Shown: positions 46,766-57,169, counted from the stretch's first letter. The stretch: DNA of 64,000 bases from Rhodococcus sp. KBS0724 (GCF_005938745.2 NZ_VCBX02000001.1:2142001-2206000), one strand, 5' to 3'. Program-made: numbers and translations. The notes: a model not told the origin generated them from the letters alone.

Positions 46766-48139
46766 GTGAAGAGCACCGTCGAGCAGCTCAGCCCGACGCG
46801 AGTCCGTATCAACGTTGAGGTGCCCTTCGCGGAACTCAAGCCTGATTTCGACAAGGCCTACAAGGCCCTCGCGCAGCAGATTCGTCTCCCAGGCTTCCGT
46901 CCGGGCAAGGCCCCGGCCCGCCTCCTCGAGGCCCGCGTCGGTCGCGCCGCTGTGCTCGAGCAGGTCATCAACGACGCTCTGCCGTCGCGTTACTCAGAGG
47001 CTGTCACCAGCGCCGGCGTGAAGGCCCTCGGCCAGCCCGAGATCGAGGTCACGAAGCTCGAAGACGGCGACGTCCTCGAATTCGCTGCCGAGGTCGACGT
47101 GCGCCCCGAGATCGAACTCCCGGATTTCAGCTCCATCAACGTCACGGTCGATCCGATCGAGATCACCGATGAGGCCATCGAAGAGCAGCTCCTCTCGCTG
47201 CGTCAGCGTTTCGGCACCCTCACGGGCGTCGACCGCGCAGTCGAGGACGGCGACTTCGTCTCCATCGACCTGTCGGCCACCGTCGACGGTGAGAACGTTG
47301 CCGAGGCTACGGCTAGCGGACTCTCGCACGAGGTCGGTTCGGGCCAGCTCATCGAGGGCCTCGACGAAGCCATCATCGGCCTCAAGGCGGGGGAGTCCAA
47401 GGACTTCACGTCGACTCTGGTCGCCGGTGAGTTCGCAGGCAAGGAAGCTGTTGTCACCGTGACCGTGCAGACGGTCAAGGAGCGCGAGCTTCCGGATGAG
47501 GACGACGAGTTCGCTCAGCTCGCCAGCGAGTTCGACACCCTCGACGAACTGAAGGCAGACCTCCGCGAGCGCGTCGGACGCGTCCGCAAGGTCGAGCAGG
47601 CCGGCCAGATCCGCGACAAGGTTCTCGAGCAGCTGCTCGAGACCGTCGAGGTCCCGCTGCCTGAGGCCATCGTCAAGGCTGAGGTCGACGCTGCGCTGCA
47701 CGACGCCGTTCACGGTCTCGATCACGACGAAGAGGCTCTGAACAAGGCTCTCGAAGAGCAGGGCAGCAGCCGCGAAGAGTTCGACAAGGACACGTTGGAG
47801 GCCGCTGAGCGCTCCGTCAAGACGCAGCTCCTGCTCGACTCCATCGCTGATGCCAACGACGTCACCGTCGGCCAGGACGAGCTCACCGAGCGCATCCTGT
47901 TCCAGGCGCAGCGTTACGGCATGGCTCCGGAGCAGTTCATCCAGCAGATCCAGCAGGCCAACCAGCTTGGTGCGATGTTCGCCGATGTCCGCCGCGGCAA
48001 GGCTCTCGCAGCTGTCGTCGAGGCTGCCGGTGTCACCGACAGCAGCGGCGCTGCTGTCGACACCGCTGAGCTTTTCGGTAACGGCAAGGCCGACGAGGAC
48101 GCCGAGGCGTCTGATTCTGCCGAGAGCGAAGACAAGTAA
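46766..48139 (+). CDS. tig: Trigger factor
   Basis: A 457-residue ribosome-associated chaperone. The N-terminal ribosome-binding domain includes PGFRPGKAP (near residue 46), a variant of the usual GFRxGKxP loop. The peptidyl-prolyl isomerase domain follows ([43 protein letters not shown]), then the helical C-terminal chaperone arms and an acidic tail ([17 protein letters not shown]). It helps nascent chains fold at the exit tunnel. The start is GTG with GAAGGAG; a tiny upstream ORF overlaps the start (see findings). The gene leads into clpP1-clpP2-clpX, the standard order. Confidence 0.96.
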   Translation: MKSTVEQLSPTRVRINVEVPFAELKPDFDKAYKALAQQIRLPGFRPGKAPARLLEARVGRAAVLEQVINDALPSRYSEAVTSAGVKALGQPEIEVTKLEDGDVLEFAAEVDVRPEIELPDFSSINVTVDPIEITDEAIEEQLLSLRQRFGTLTGVDRAVEDGDFVSIDLSATVDGENVAEATASGLSHEVGSGQLIEGLDEAIIGLKAGESKDFTSTLVAGEFAGKEAVVTVTVQTVKERELPDEDDEFAQLASEFDTLDELKADLRERVGRVRKVEQAGQIRDKVLEQLLETVEVPLPEAIVKAEVDAALHDAVHGLDHDEEALNKALEEQGSSREEFDKDTLEAAERSVKTQLLLDSIADANDVTVGQDELTERILFQAQRYGMAPEQFIQQIQQANQLGAMFADVRRGKALAAVVEAAGVTDSSGAAVDTAELFGNGKADEDAEASDSAESEDK

Positions 48140-48200
48140 AAAAGCAGGTTATCGGGTGTTTTCACCACGATCGGCTGCAATGAGTTTTCCGCTTTGAGCG

Positions 48201-48238
48201 AAGTAGGGCGGCACCGGGACTCCGGTGCCGCCCTACTT
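48201..48238 (+). terminator. Terminator between tig and clpP1
   Basis: A perfect 17-bp stem (AAGTAGGGCGGCACCGG and complement) with GACT loop. It separates tig from the clp genes, so clpP1 needs its own promoter. Confidence 0.88.
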
Positions 48239-48300
48239 GGTTAGTGTCTGTGTCAGCAATTCGTATTTGGCAAAGAAGATCCACATAGAAGGCAGGTACC

Positions 48301-48927
48301 GTGACTTCCAATCACCTGGAGACTTTGCAGAGTCCCGCCATGACTTCAGCCACCGCTGGGTTGAACCTCAGCGACTCGGTATACGAGCGCTTGCTCCGTG
48401 AGCGCATTATTTTCCTCGGTACCCAGGTCGACGACGACATCGCAAACAAGCTGTGCGCGCAGATCCTGCTGCTCTCGGCCGAGGACCCGACGCGAGACAT
48501 CTCGCTTTACATCAACTCGCCTGGTGGATCAGTCACCGCCGGTATGGCGATTTTCGACACCATGCAGTTCGCGGAGTGCGATATCGCGACCTTCGGCATG
48601 GGCCTCGCCGCGTCGATGGGGCAGTTCCTGCTCTCCGCCGGCACCAAGGGCAAGCGTTACGCCCTGCCGCACGCCCGCATCATGATGCACCAGCCGTCCG
48701 CCGGTATCGGTGGTAGCGCCAGTGACATCGCGATCATGGCCGAGCAGTTCAAGCACACCAAGCGTGAAATGGCCGAGCTGATCGCCCAGCACACCGGTCA
48801 GACGGTCGAGCAGATCACCGCCGACTCGGACCGTGACCGTTGGTTCACGGCGAAGGAAGCCCTCGAGTACGGCTTCGTCGACCATGTCGTCTCTCGTGCG
48901 AATCAGGCCGGCGGCACCGGCAACTGA
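48301..48927 (+). CDS. clpP1: ATP-dependent Clp protease proteolytic subunit 1
   Basis: A 208-residue ClpP with the triad Ser105 (GLAASMGQ), His130 (MMHQPS) and Asp in DRDRW (near 179). The N-terminal propeptide-like segment ([22 protein letters not shown]) is processed in actinobacteria. It assembles with ClpP2 into a mixed tetradecamer that works with ClpX and ClpC1. GTG start. clpP2 follows by 48 bp. Confidence 0.95.
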   Translation: MTSNHLETLQSPAMTSATAGLNLSDSVYERLLRERIIFLGTQVDDDIANKLCAQILLLSAEDPTRDISLYINSPGGSVTAGMAIFDTMQFAECDIATFGMGLAASMGQFLLSAGTKGKRYALPHARIMMHQPSAGIGGSASDIAIMAEQFKHTKREMAELIAQHTGQTVEQITADSDRDRWFTAKEALEYGFVDHVVSRANQAGGTGN

Positions 48928-48975
48928 GTCGGTTGATCCGTCCAATCGCTGCCCAATTCATACTTTGGAGAACTG

Positions 48976-49638
48976 ATGACAAACCTTTTCGGAGCTAACT
49001 CGCTGGGCGGCCAGGCGCCGTCGGGCCCGCAGTCGCGCTACATCCTGCCCCAGTTCACGGAGCAGACCAGCTACGGCGTCAAGACGTCCGACCCGTACAA
49101 CAAGCTGTTCGAGGAGCGCATCATCTTCCTCGGCTCGCAGGTCGACGACGTGTCCGCGAACGACCTCATGGCACAGCTGTTGGTTCTGGAATCGCAGGAT
49201 CCGGACCGCGACATCACGATGTACATCAACTCGCCCGGTGGTTCGTTCACCGCGCTGATGGCGATCTACGACACGATGCAGTACGTGCGTGCAGACATCT
49301 CCACCGTCTGCCTCGGCCAGGCCGCGTCGGCTGCTGCTGTTCTCCTCGCCGGCGGTACGCCCGGTAAGCGTTTTGCGCTCCCCAACTCGCGCATCCTGAT
49401 TCACCAGCCGGCCACCGGCGGTATCCAGGGCCAGGTTTCCGATCTGGAGATCCAGGCAGCCGAGATCGAGCGTATGCGTCGTCTCATGGAGAACACGTTG
49501 GCTCTGCACACCGGCAAGGATCCGCAGACGATTCGGGTCGACACCGATCGTGACAAGATCCTCACGGCCGAGCAGGCCAAGGAATACGGCATCATCGACG
49601 ACGTTCTGGCGTACCGGAAGCTCAGCGCGCAGAAGTAG
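48976..49638 (+). CDS. clpP2: ATP-dependent Clp protease proteolytic subunit 2
   Basis: A 220-residue ClpP paralogue. Catalytic Ser in [11 protein letters not shown], His in LIHQPATGG and Asp in DTDRDKI are intact. In actinobacteria ClpP2 forms the second ring of the ClpP1P2 particle and contacts the ATPase. It is co-transcribed with clpP1. A long imperfect hairpin follows the stop. Confidence 0.95.
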   Translation: MTNLFGANSLGGQAPSGPQSRYILPQFTEQTSYGVKTSDPYNKLFEERIIFLGSQVDDVSANDLMAQLLVLESQDPDRDITMYINSPGGSFTALMAIYDTMQYVRADISTVCLGQAASAAAVLLAGGTPGKRFALPNSRILIHQPATGGIQGQVSDLEIQAAEIERMRRLMENTLALHTGKDPQTIRVDTDRDKILTAEQAKEYGIIDDVLAYRKLSAQK

Positions 49639-49644
49639 TCGAAT

Positions 49645-49691
49645 TCCGCCTCGTGTCGACCACCGAAATTCGGTGCGCGACGCGAGGCGGA
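49645..49691 (+). terminator. Long hairpin after clpP2
   Basis: TCCGCCTCG pairs with CGAGGCGGA and an inner CACCGAA pairs with TTCGGTG, with a small internal loop between. It is probably a terminator or an attenuating structure between clpP2 and clpX; the next 190 bp would hold the clpX promoter. Confidence 0.65.
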
Positions 49692-49882
49692 TCGGTCGGG
49701 AAGTAGCAGGTGGAAGACATGCCTGAACTGTTTTCCCGGCAATATTCTTGATAATCCGTCGACGAATCGCCGACAACAGGTCGACCGTGGTTCGGAACAA
49801 CGGGTACCGTCACATCACGGGCTGGTTCTGGATCTGCGTTCTGGCGAGTGCACGTACATGAAGGAAGTAGGGACCTCACGAG

Positions 49883-51163
49883 ATGGCACGCATCGGCGAC
49901 GGCGGGGATCTGCTCAAGTGTTCTTTCTGCGGTAAGAGCCAGAAGCAGGTCAAAAAGCTCATTGCAGGACCCGGGGTGTACATCTGCGACGAGTGCATCG
50001 ACCTCTGCAACGAGATCATCGAAGAAGAACTGGCCGAGTCAAGCGAGGTCAAACTCGACGAACTGCCGAAGCCCGCGGAAATCCGCGATTTCCTCGAGAA
50101 CTACGTCATCGGTCAGGACTCCGCCAAGCGGACGCTCGCGGTGGCTGTGTACAACCACTACAAGCGTATTCAGGCCGGCGACAAGGGCCGCGATGCTCGC
50201 GGTGAAACCGTCGAACTCGCAAAATCCAACATCTTGATGCTCGGCCCCACCGGCTGCGGTAAGACGTATCTCGCACAGACCTTGGCGAAAATGCTCAACG
50301 TTCCGTTCGCGATTGCGGACGCAACGGCTCTGACCGAGGCGGGTTACGTCGGCGAGGACGTCGAGAACATTCTGCTCAAGCTGATTCAGGCTGCGGATTA
50401 CGACGTCAAGCGTGCCGAGACCGGCATCATCTACATCGACGAGGTCGACAAGATCGCTCGTAAGAGCGAGAACCCCTCGATCACCAGGGACGTTTCCGGT
50501 GAGGGTGTTCAGCAGGCGCTGCTCAAGATTCTCGAAGGCACGCAGGCCAGCGTTCCGCCGCAGGGCGGACGCAAGCATCCGCATCAGGAATTCATCCAGA
50601 TCGACACCACGAACGTGCTGTTCATCGTTGCCGGTGCGTTTGCCGGCCTCGAGCGCATCGTGTCCGATCGAGTGGGCAAGCGCGGTATCGGTTTCGGTGC
50701 CGAGGTTCGCTCCAAGGCTGAACTCGACACGGTTGATCGTTTTGCCGAGGTCATGCCGGAAGATCTGATCAAGTTCGGTCTGATTCCCGAGTTCATCGGT
50801 CGTCTGCCCATGATCGCGTCGGTCACCAACCTCGACAAGGCGTCGCTCGTCCAGATTCTGTCCGAGCCCAAGAACGCTCTCGTGAAGCAGTACCGTCGAC
50901 TGTTCGACATGGACGGCGTGGAACTCGAGTTCACCGAGGAAGCCCTCGACGCGATTGCCGATCAGGCCATCCTCCGTGGCACCGGTGCCCGCGGACTGCG
51001 CGCCATCATGGAAGAAGTTCTTCTTCCCGTGATGTACGACATCCCCAGTCGCGACGACGTCGAGAAGGTTGTGGTGACAGCCGAGACCGTCATCGACAAC
51101 GTTCTGCCGACTATCGTCCCGCGTAAGCCTGAGCGCGGCGAACGCCGCGACAAGACGGCGTAG
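49883..51163 (+). CDS. clpX: ATP-dependent Clp protease ATPase subunit ClpX
   Basis: A 426-residue AAA+ unfoldase. The zinc-binding domain has Cys13, Cys16, Cys35 and Cys38 (CSFCGKS...CDECIDLC). Walker A is GPTGCGKT (near 119), Walker [11 protein letters not shown], the pore loop is in the GYVGEDVEN region, and the IGF-type ClpP-docking loop appears as RGIGFGAEV. It unfolds substrates for ClpP1P2. The ribosome site is modest (AGGGACC). Confidence 0.96.
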   Translation: MARIGDGGDLLKCSFCGKSQKQVKKLIAGPGVYICDECIDLCNEIIEEELAESSEVKLDELPKPAEIRDFLENYVIGQDSAKRTLAVAVYNHYKRIQAGDKGRDARGETVELAKSNILMLGPTGCGKTYLAQTLAKMLNVPFAIADATALTEAGYVGEDVENILLKLIQAADYDVKRAETGIIYIDEVDKIARKSENPSITRDVSGEGVQQALLKILEGTQASVPPQGGRKHPHQEFIQIDTTNVLFIVAGAFAGLERIVSDRVGKRGIGFGAEVRSKAELDTVDRFAEVMPEDLIKFGLIPEFIGRLPMIASVTNLDKASLVQILSEPKNALVKQYRRLFDMDGVELEFTEEALDAIADQAILRGTGARGLRAIMEEVLLPVMYDIPSRDDVEKVVVTAETVIDNVLPTIVPRKPERGERRDKTA

Positions 51164-51192
51164 AACATCACGCAGTAGAAGCTCAAAACAGT

Positions 51193-51228
51193 TGTGGCCC
51201 GGTATCTCTCGCGAGATACCGGGCCACA
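51193..51228. terminator. Bidirectional terminator between clpX and the MHS transporter
   Basis: A perfect 16-bp stem (TGTGGCCCGGTATCTC and complement) with TCGC loop between convergent genes. Confidence 0.9.
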
Positions 51229-51248
51229 GTTGTATGTGGGGTGTTCGA

Positions 51249-52592
51249 CTAGATCGGGTTGCCGAGTTCCTTGAGCGGGGTGCGGAAGGTTTCCTTGGCG
51301 GTGAAGGCGGAGATCGCACAGATGACGCAGGCGACGGACGTCAGGATTGCGACAGGCATCCAGTGCGTCTTGTCGCCGCCCATCAGAGCGTTGCCGATGG
51401 CGGGTGCAAAGCCGGCGAGCGCAAATCCGACCTGGGTTCCGATCGCGATGCCGGAGTAGCGAACCTTGGTGTTGAACATCTCGGAGTAGAACGACGGCCA
51501 GATGGCGTTGGGTGCTGCGTAGAAGACGGACATCAAGCCGATTGCGGCAAGGAAGATGAGCGGAACGTTGCCACTGGCGATCGCGCCGAAGTAGACGTAG
51601 ATGAACACCGCGCTGCCCAGTGCGCCGCCGATGAACAGTGGCCGACGGCCGATTCGGTCCGACAGCATCGCCCAGGCAGGCTGGCTGATCAGTGCGACGG
51701 CGTTTGCGGCAATGGCAACCCACAGCATCGTCGACTTGGGGATACCGACTTCTTCCGTGGTTGCGAAGGCAAGACCGAACACGGAGAAGATGGTCGACAC
51801 GACGGCGATGAAGGCGCAGCAGATGACGCGGACAAGATTGGCGCTGTGGGTGCGAAGCAGGTCGGCGACGGGGAGCTTGGCAACGGTCTTGGCGTCCTGC
51901 TGCTCGATGAACTCTTCGGGCTCTTCGAGCTTGAGTCGCATGATGTAGGCGGCAATGAGAACGATCAGGCTGCCCCAGAACGGGATTCGCCAACCCCAGG
52001 TGTAGAGGATGTCGTCAGGCAGTGCGGCGATGGGGAGAAATACCAGGCTGGCGAGGATGAATCCGGCTTGCGTGCCGTTGAGCGTCCAGCTGCAGAAGAA
52101 GGCGCGTCGACCTTCCGGCGCGTGTTCGAGGGTGAGTGAGCTCGCGCCACTCTGTTCGCCAGCTGCCGAGATGCCCTGCGCGATGCGCATCAGCACGAGC
52201 AGTATCGGGGCGAACACTCCGATCGAGTCTGCGCTCGGGATACATCCGATGAAGAAGGTGGCTGCGCCCATCATGATGAGTGTCAGCAGCATGATCTTCT
52301 TACGTCCGACGCGGTCGCCGAAGTGTCCGAGGACCACGGCGCCGACGGGACGTGCGACGTAAGCAACTCCGAACGTCGCGAGGGAGAGCAGTGCCGCGTG
52401 CCCGCTGTCGGGGAAGAACACCGTCGGAAAGATGAGTGCGGCGGCTGATGCGTAGATGTAGAAGTCGTAGTACTCGAGCATGCTGCCGAGGAACGACGAC
52501 GTAGCGGCGCGTTTGACCTTGGTGGTGTCTGTTGTGGGCAAGTGCCCCGCCTCAGGTCCCGACGGTGTGACCGTACTAGCTGACATGCTCAT
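51249..52592 (-). CDS. MHS-family major facilitator, probable quinate/shikimate importer
   Basis: A 447-residue 12-helix MFS protein. N-terminal SFLGSMLEYYDFYIYASAAALIFP and GHFGDRVGRKK are hallmarks of the metabolite:H+ symporter family (ShiA, QsuA). The second-half motif is AMLSDRIGRRPLF. Proximity to QsuB-, QsuC- and QsuD-type genes suggests it takes up shikimate or quinate, as QsuA does in Corynebacterium; this is inference. A motif shared with the qsuC promoter lies upstream (52714-52730). Confidence 0.85.
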   Translation of the reverse strand: MSMSASTVTPSGPEAGHLPTTDTTKVKRAATSSFLGSMLEYYDFYIYASAAALIFPTVFFPDSGHAALLSLATFGVAYVARPVGAVVLGHFGDRVGRKKIMLLTLIMMGAATFFIGCIPSADSIGVFAPILLVLMRIAQGISAAGEQSGASSLTLEHAPEGRRAFFCSWTLNGTQAGFILASLVFLPIAALPDDILYTWGWRIPFWGSLIVLIAAYIMRLKLEEPEEFIEQQDAKTVAKLPVADLLRTHSANLVRVICCAFIAVVSTIFSVFGLAFATTEEVGIPKSTMLWVAIAANAVALISQPAWAMLSDRIGRRPLFIGGALGSAVFIYVYFGAIASGNVPLIFLAAIGLMSVFYAAPNAIWPSFYSEMFNTKVRYSGIAIGTQVGFALAGFAPAIGNALMGGDKTHWMPVAILTSVACVICAISAFTAKETFRTPLKELGNPI

Positions 52593-52713
52593 CTCCTGGT
52601 GGAAGCGACTGTGGAGGCTCTACATCCGCTTATGGTGCCGTTCGTACTTTGAACGTTTGTGCGGAGAGCGATACAAGGAATGTAACTGACGCCACACCAA
52701 CTACACAAGATTA

Positions 52714-52730
52714 TTAACCAAATAGTTCAT
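52714..52730. promoter_or_regulatory. Candidate TetR operator upstream of the MHS importer
   Basis: TTAACCAAATAGTTCAT matches the element at 55803-55819 at 13 of 17 positions and has AAC-N6-GTT symmetry. It is about 120 bp before the importer start. A second shared stretch, GTTCGTAC(T/A)TT, occurs at 52640 and 55814. Confidence 0.45.
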
Positions 52731-52785
52731 AAAAATCTAGCTGCTGGGAGAATGAACATGAAAACCGCAGTTCAGAGGGTTATGG

Positions 52786-55017
52786 CTAAGACTGCTGCGT
52801 GGCCGCGACCAGTTCGGCTACCTGCTCGTCCGTGATGCCGAGGCCAAAGGCTGCGAGTTTGCCGAGTGGCATGGAACCCGCCATGGCCATCAGTTCGGGT
52901 GCTATCGGCGGGGAATCCTCAGTGGCGGCAGCGGCCATTGCGGCACCGAGAACTGCGCCGCCGACCGGATGCGCAAACCACTCGGCGATGGTGGACATCG
53001 AATTCAGCGGGCGAGGGCCGATGTTTCCCGACAGGGTGATCGTGTCCGTGGTTGCAATGTCGCGCGACGAGAAACCGACGCGAATGTCGTAATCCCCGGC
53101 TTTGATCGCCCAGTCCTGATCCTCGACCGACCAGTAGGCAAACGCGCGCGGGTCGAGCGTGATCGTCGTGGTTACCGAATCCCCGGGTTCCAGATGGACC
53201 TTGGCAAAGCCCTTCAGTTCCTGGGTCGGGCGGTCGATAACCGAGTTAGCGTCGTGGATGTACACCTGCACAACAGTGCTACCGGCCCGATCTCCGGTAT
53301 TGCGGACCGTCACGGTGACCTCGGCAGAGTTCTCGCCAGTGGTGAGTGTGGTGTCGGTGACGGCAAAGGTGGTGTAGCTGCGACCGAAGCCGAACGGGTA
53401 CGCAACCTCGTGGTCGATCGTGTCGTAGTACCGGTATCCCACATACAGTCCCTCGCCGTATCGGACGTGTTGCGCAGATCCCGGAAAGTGAAGATACGAC
53501 GGGTTGTCTTGCAGCCGAAGGGGAATCGTCTCGGTGAGGTGGCCGGACGGGTTGACGAGACCGAACAGGATGTCCGCGATCGCCGACCCGCCGGCCTGGC
53601 CGAGCAGCCACCCTTCGAGGATGGCGGCGGCGTACTTGCGCCACGGGGTAATCGAGACGACGCCACCGTTGGACAAGACCACGACGGTGTTCGGATTGGC
53701 GCTGTGCACAGCCTTCAGCAGAGCGATCTGATCGGCGGGCAAGTCGATGTCCGACCGGTCGAACCCCTCGGATTCGGTGGCTGACGGGAGGCCGAGGAAG
53801 AGGACGGCGACGTCGGATCTGCGGGCAGCGTCGACGGCTTCGGTGACTTTCTCGCTGTCGGGGTTGCCGTCGAAGGTGAATCCCGGTGCAAAGGTCACGC
53901 GGTCGGATCCTGCGATGGCCAGGATTGCGTCCAGCGCATTGTCGAGCGTGGTCGGTACCACCTGCGAGCTGCCGGCGCCCTGGTATCGCGGACTGCAGGC
54001 GAACTCGCCGATGACGGCGACGGTGTGCCCGCCCGGCGTCAGGGGAAGGATCTCACCGTCGTTCTCGAGAAGGACCGCGGACTCGGCGGCAGCGGTTCGG
54101 GCAAGGTCGTGGTGACGTTCGACGTCGTAGGTGTGGCCGTCGATCCGGGCGTTGGCGGTGCGATCGACCAGCGTCGCCACGCGCTCGGCGGCTGTGGTTA
54201 CGACGGATTCGGCGAGGTCGCCGCGGCGTACGGCGTCGACGATCTGTCCGTCGGCACCCGTTGGCGGCATCTCGAGATCCAAGCCGGCGGCAATCGCCGC
54301 AACTCGGTCGTTCACGGCTCCCCAATCGGAGACGACAAGGCCGTCGAATCCCCACTGCTCGCGCAGAACCTCGGTGAGCAGCCAATGGTTCTGGCTCGCG
54401 TAGACGCCGTTGATCTTGTTGTACGAGCACATCACCGTGGTAGGGGCTGCAGTGGTGACCGCATACTCGAATCCTGCGAGGTAGATCTCCCGCAGGGTTC
54501 GCTCGTCGATATCGGCGCTGACCCGCATGCGGTCGTGTTCCTGGTTGTTGGCGGCAAAATGCTTGAGCGACGTGCCGACCCCACGGGACTGAATGCCGGT
54601 GATCAGTGCGGCAGCCACGCGGCCGGATACGAAGGGATCCTCGGAGACGTACTCGAAGTTTCGCCCGCACAAGGGGGATCGTTTGATGTTGATGCCGGGG
54701 CCGAGGAGAACCGAGACCTGCTCGGCTTTGGCCTCGTCGCCCAGCGCTTCGCCAACGCGGCGGATGAGGTCGAGATTCCAGGACGAACCGAGTCCGACCG
54801 CCGGTGGGAAACATGTGGCCGGGATGCTCTGACCGAGACCCAGAGCGTCGCCGCCTTCCGGCTGTTTACGAACGCCGTGCGGGCCGTCGGTGAGCAGCAT
54901 CGACGGAATTCCGGTGACAGCCTGGCTATGCCAGAAATCCGATCCCGAGGTCAAAGATGCCTTGTCCTCGAGGGAAAGGTCCTCGAGTGAAAGCTCGTGC
55001 GCGCGGTTCTCGGTCAC
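52786..55017 (-). CDS. Beta-glucosidase, GH3 family
   Basis: A 743-residue GH3 enzyme: (alpha/beta) barrel with the catalytic Asp in VVSDWGAVNDR (near 240), then the alpha/beta sandwich (VAVIGEFACSPRYQGAGSSQVVPT), and a C-terminal fibronectin-like domain (VTVTVRNTGDRAGSTVVQVYIHD). No signal peptide is seen, so it acts inside the cell on imported glucosides. It follows the TetR gene by 35 bp on the same strand and is probably in its operon. Its place inside a quinate/shikimate locus suggests use of plant glycosides whose aglycones enter the same pathway; that is inference. Confidence 0.9.
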   Translation of the reverse strand: MTENRAHELSLEDLSLEDKASLTSGSDFWHSQAVTGIPSMLLTDGPHGVRKQPEGGDALGLGQSIPATCFPPAVGLGSSWNLDLIRRVGEALGDEAKAEQVSVLLGPGINIKRSPLCGRNFEYVSEDPFVSGRVAAALITGIQSRGVGTSLKHFAANNQEHDRMRVSADIDERTLREIYLAGFEYAVTTAAPTTVMCSYNKINGVYASQNHWLLTEVLREQWGFDGLVVSDWGAVNDRVAAIAAGLDLEMPPTGADGQIVDAVRRGDLAESVVTTAAERVATLVDRTANARIDGHTYDVERHHDLARTAAAESAVLLENDGEILPLTPGGHTVAVIGEFACSPRYQGAGSSQVVPTTLDNALDAILAIAGSDRVTFAPGFTFDGNPDSEKVTEAVDAARRSDVAVLFLGLPSATESEGFDRSDIDLPADQIALLKAVHSANPNTVVVLSNGGVVSITPWRKYAAAILEGWLLGQAGGSAIADILFGLVNPSGHLTETIPLRLQDNPSYLHFPGSAQHVRYGEGLYVGYRYYDTIDHEVAYPFGFGRSYTTFAVTDTTLTTGENSAEVTVTVRNTGDRAGSTVVQVYIHDANSVIDRPTQELKGFAKVHLEPGDSVTTTITLDPRAFAYWSVEDQDWAIKAGDYDIRVGFSSRDIATTDTITLSGNIGPRPLNSMSTIAEWFAHPVGGAVLGAAMAAAATEDSPPIAPELMAMAGSMPLGKLAAFGLGITDEQVAELVAATQQS

Positions 55018-55052
55018 GTGTGTCCTCTCGGTATGCGGTTGTATTGGGCTGA

Positions 55053-55736
55053 TCAGGAGGGTGTAGCCGCTGTCAGGAAGGCGACGACCACGTCGCCGAG
55101 CATGGTTCGTAGGTGTTCGCGATGCGTCGGGGCGATGAGGTCGCGGTCGAAGAGTGCCCTGAAGGTATAGCGGTTGGCGATGCGAAAAACACAGAAACTG
55201 CTGATCAGCATGTGCACGTCTAGAGCGTCGACGTCGTCTCGAAATGTGCCGGCTTTCTGGCCGTCGAGGAGGATCTGTGACACCAGGTCCGCAGCGGGAG
55301 CGCCGAGTCCGCTGAGCACTTCGGACTTCTCGATGTACTCGCCGCGCAGCATGTTCTCGTTGGCCACGAGGCGAATGAAGTTCGGGTGCTGCTCGTGGTG
55401 GTCGAAGGTGAGTTCGGCAAGGGCGCGTACAGCTGCCGTGGGGTCGAGGCCCTCGAGGTCGAGTTCACGCTCCTGGGCGCGGATCACGCTGTATGCGTGT
55501 TCCAGAACCGACTTGTACAGCCCTTCCTTGTCGGTGAAGTAGTAGTAGATCATGCGTTTCGTGGTGTGAGTCTTGGTGGCGATCTCGTCCACGCGGGCTC
55601 CGGCGAATCCCTTGTCGGCAAACTCCTCGGTCGCGACGGCGATGATGTTCACGCGGGTGAGATCGCTGTTTCGACGTCGCTTCTCGGGCTTGGATGCCAG
55701 TGCATTCGCGGAGGGCTCGGAGACCATGGACCTCAC
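55053..55736 (-). CDS. TetR-family regulator of the quinate/shikimate locus
   Basis: A 227-residue TetR protein. The DNA-binding domain is NIIAVATEEFADKGFAGARVDEIATKTHTTKRMIYYYFTDKEGLYKSVLEHAY; the C-terminal part resembles the TetR_C_33-type ligand domain (TFDHHEQHPNFIRLVANENMLRGEYI). The basic N-terminus (KPEKRRRNSD) may contact DNA. ATG 55736 or 55727 may be used. It is divergent from qsuC (105 bp) and upstream of the GH3 gene. In Corynebacterium the equivalent genes are under a LysR regulator (QsuR), so a TetR here is different. Confidence 0.88.
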   Translation of the reverse strand: MRSMVSEPSANALASKPEKRRRNSDLTRVNIIAVATEEFADKGFAGARVDEIATKTHTTKRMIYYYFTDKEGLYKSVLEHAYSVIRAQERELDLEGLDPTAAVRALAELTFDHHEQHPNFIRLVANENMLRGEYIEKSEVLSGLGAPAADLVSQILLDGQKAGTFRDDVDALDVHMLISSFCVFRIANRYTFRALFDRDLIAPTHREHLRTMLGDVVVAFLTAATPS

Positions 55737-55802
55737 TCTATCTGCGAAGGAGTTGGGTGAGTTCCTTGTCGAGTTCGCGTCGGAGGAGTAGTGTCCGATG
55801 AA

Positions 55803-55819
55803 TTAACTCACTAGTTCGT
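55803..55819. promoter_or_regulatory. Candidate TetR operator in the TetR-qsuC divergent region
   Basis: TTAACTCACTAGTTCGT, with AAC-N6-GTT symmetry, shares 13 of 17 bases with the element upstream of the importer. It is 23 bp before the qsuC start and 66 bp from the regulator start. Confidence 0.5.
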
Positions 55820-55841
55820 ACATTAGCTTCGAGGTGACCCG

Positions 55842-56291
55842 ATGGCAGCAACACGACCGATCCTGGTTCTCAACGGACCCAATCTCAATCTGTTGGGGCA
55901 GCGCCAACCGGAGTTCTACGGTCGCGCCACCCTCGATGACGTGGTTGCCCGGTGTGAGGTCGCGGCCGCCAACTTCGGTGCCGTCGTCGAGGCGAAGCAA
56001 TCGAACCACGAGGGCCAACTGATCGACTGGATCCACGAAGCGCGCGGGCGGGTTGCCGGCATCGTGATCAACCCCGGCGGCTATTCCCACACGTCGGTCG
56101 CCCTGCGGGACGCGTTGGTCACGCTCGAAGCTCCCGTGGTCGAGGTCCATATCAGTAACATTCACAGTCGTGAAGACTTCCGTCGACACTCCTATGTCTC
56201 CGGAATAGCAGATGCCGTCATCTGTGGCTTGGGGATCGACGGGTACAGCGCCGCAGTCGAGTTCGTCTGCACCCGAGGAGAAGAGAACTGA
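55842..56291 (+). CDS. aroQ: 3-dehydroquinate dehydratase, type II (QsuC/AroQ)
   Basis: A 149-residue dodecameric-type dehydroquinase. The active-site Tyr is in PEFYG, with the flexible loop before it ([10 protein letters not shown]), the catalytic His in VEVHISN, and Arg in DFRRHSY. It interconverts 3-dehydroquinate and 3-dehydroshikimate. The setting with QsuB- and QsuD-type genes marks it as the catabolic copy; a biosynthetic aroQ or aroD would be elsewhere. The stop overlaps the next start (one base). Confidence 0.93.
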   Translation: MAATRPILVLNGPNLNLLGQRQPEFYGRATLDDVVARCEVAAANFGAVVEAKQSNHEGQLIDWIHEARGRVAGIVINPGGYSHTSVALRDALVTLEAPVVEVHISNIHSREDFRRHSYVSGIADAVICGLGIDGYSAAVEFVCTRGEEN

Positions 56292-57169
56292 TGAGCGAGA
56301 CAATTCTCTGTGGTCTGATCGGCACCGGTATCGGTGCGTCCTTGACGCCGATCATGCACGAGGAGGAGGGGCGGGCGCAGTCGCTGCCGTACGTCTACCG
56401 CATCCTCGATCTCGACGTGATGGGACTGGAGCCGTCGGATATCGGTGAACTGCTCACCTACGCCAAGCGTTTCGGCTTCCGCGGGCTCAACATCACCCAC
56501 CCGTGCAAGCAGTTGGTGATCGAGCACCTCGACGAATTGTCGCCTGACGCAGCCAAGCTCGGTGCCGTCAACACAGTTCTCTTCGATGGTGGGAAAGCGA
56601 TCGGGCACAACACCGACTGGTCCGGCTTCGGACGCAACTTCGACACCGGGCTCCCCGATGCGAAGCTGGACCGGGTGGTCCAACTCGGCGCAGGCGGCGC
56701 GGGTGCTGCTGTTGCCTATGCCGCGTTGACGCGCGGCGCACACGTGCTGACGTTGGTGGATTCGAGTCTCGCGCGGGCGCAGGAACTCGCACGGACTTTG
56801 GGAGTGCAGTTTCCCACCCAAAGCGTGGAAGCGAAGCACACCGACGACCTGGCCGGCGCACTCGCCGGCGCCGACGGGTTGATTCACGCGACCCCGATGG
56901 GAATGGCCGCGCACCCCGGTATGGCATTCTCCCCGGACCTGTTGCGCCCGGATCTGTGGGTTGCAGAGATCGTGTACCGCCCGCTCGAAACGGAGCTTCT
57001 CCGCCAGGCGCGCTTGATCGGCGCTCCGACGCTCAGTGGCGGCGGGATGACCGTTTTCCAAGCCGTCGACGCCTTCCGGATCTTCACCGGTATCGAGCCG
57101 GACAGTGATCGGATGCTCGCCCACATGACAGCTTTGGTCCAGGGCGAGCAGGCGGCGGTAGCACGATGA
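56291..57169 (+). CDS. qsuD: Quinate/shikimate dehydrogenase (QsuD-like)
   Basis: A 292-residue AroE-family enzyme. The substrate site has GASLTP (usually S-x-S-x-S/T) and NITHPCKQ with catalytic Lys73; Asp in GHNTDWSGFGR pairs with it. The nucleotide fold is QLGAGGAGAAVAYAAL, and the following VDSS (acidic, not the NRT/R motif that binds NADP phosphate) favours NAD. These traits match the catabolic quinate/shikimate dehydrogenases of Corynebacterium. It oxidises quinate to 3-dehydroquinate or shikimate to 3-dehydroshikimate. It overlaps qsuB by 4 bp (ATGA). Confidence 0.9.
   Translation: MSETILCGLIGTGIGASLTPIMHEEEGRAQSLPYVYRILDLDVMGLEPSDIGELLTYAKRFGFRGLNITHPCKQLVIEHLDELSPDAAKLGAVNTVLFDGGKAIGHNTDWSGFGRNFDTGLPDAKLDRVVQLGAGGAGAAVAYAALTRGAHVLTLVDSSLARAQELARTLGVQFPTQSVEAKHTDDLAGALAGADGLIHATPMGMAAHPGMAFSPDLLRPDLWVAEIVYRPLETELLRQARLIGAPTLSGGGMTVFQAVDAFRIFTGIEPDSDRMLAHMTALVQGEQAAVAR

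Noticed and set aside
51249..52592. The MHS transporter as part of the clp operon
   Set aside because: It is on the opposite strand and separated from clpX by a strong bidirectional terminator.
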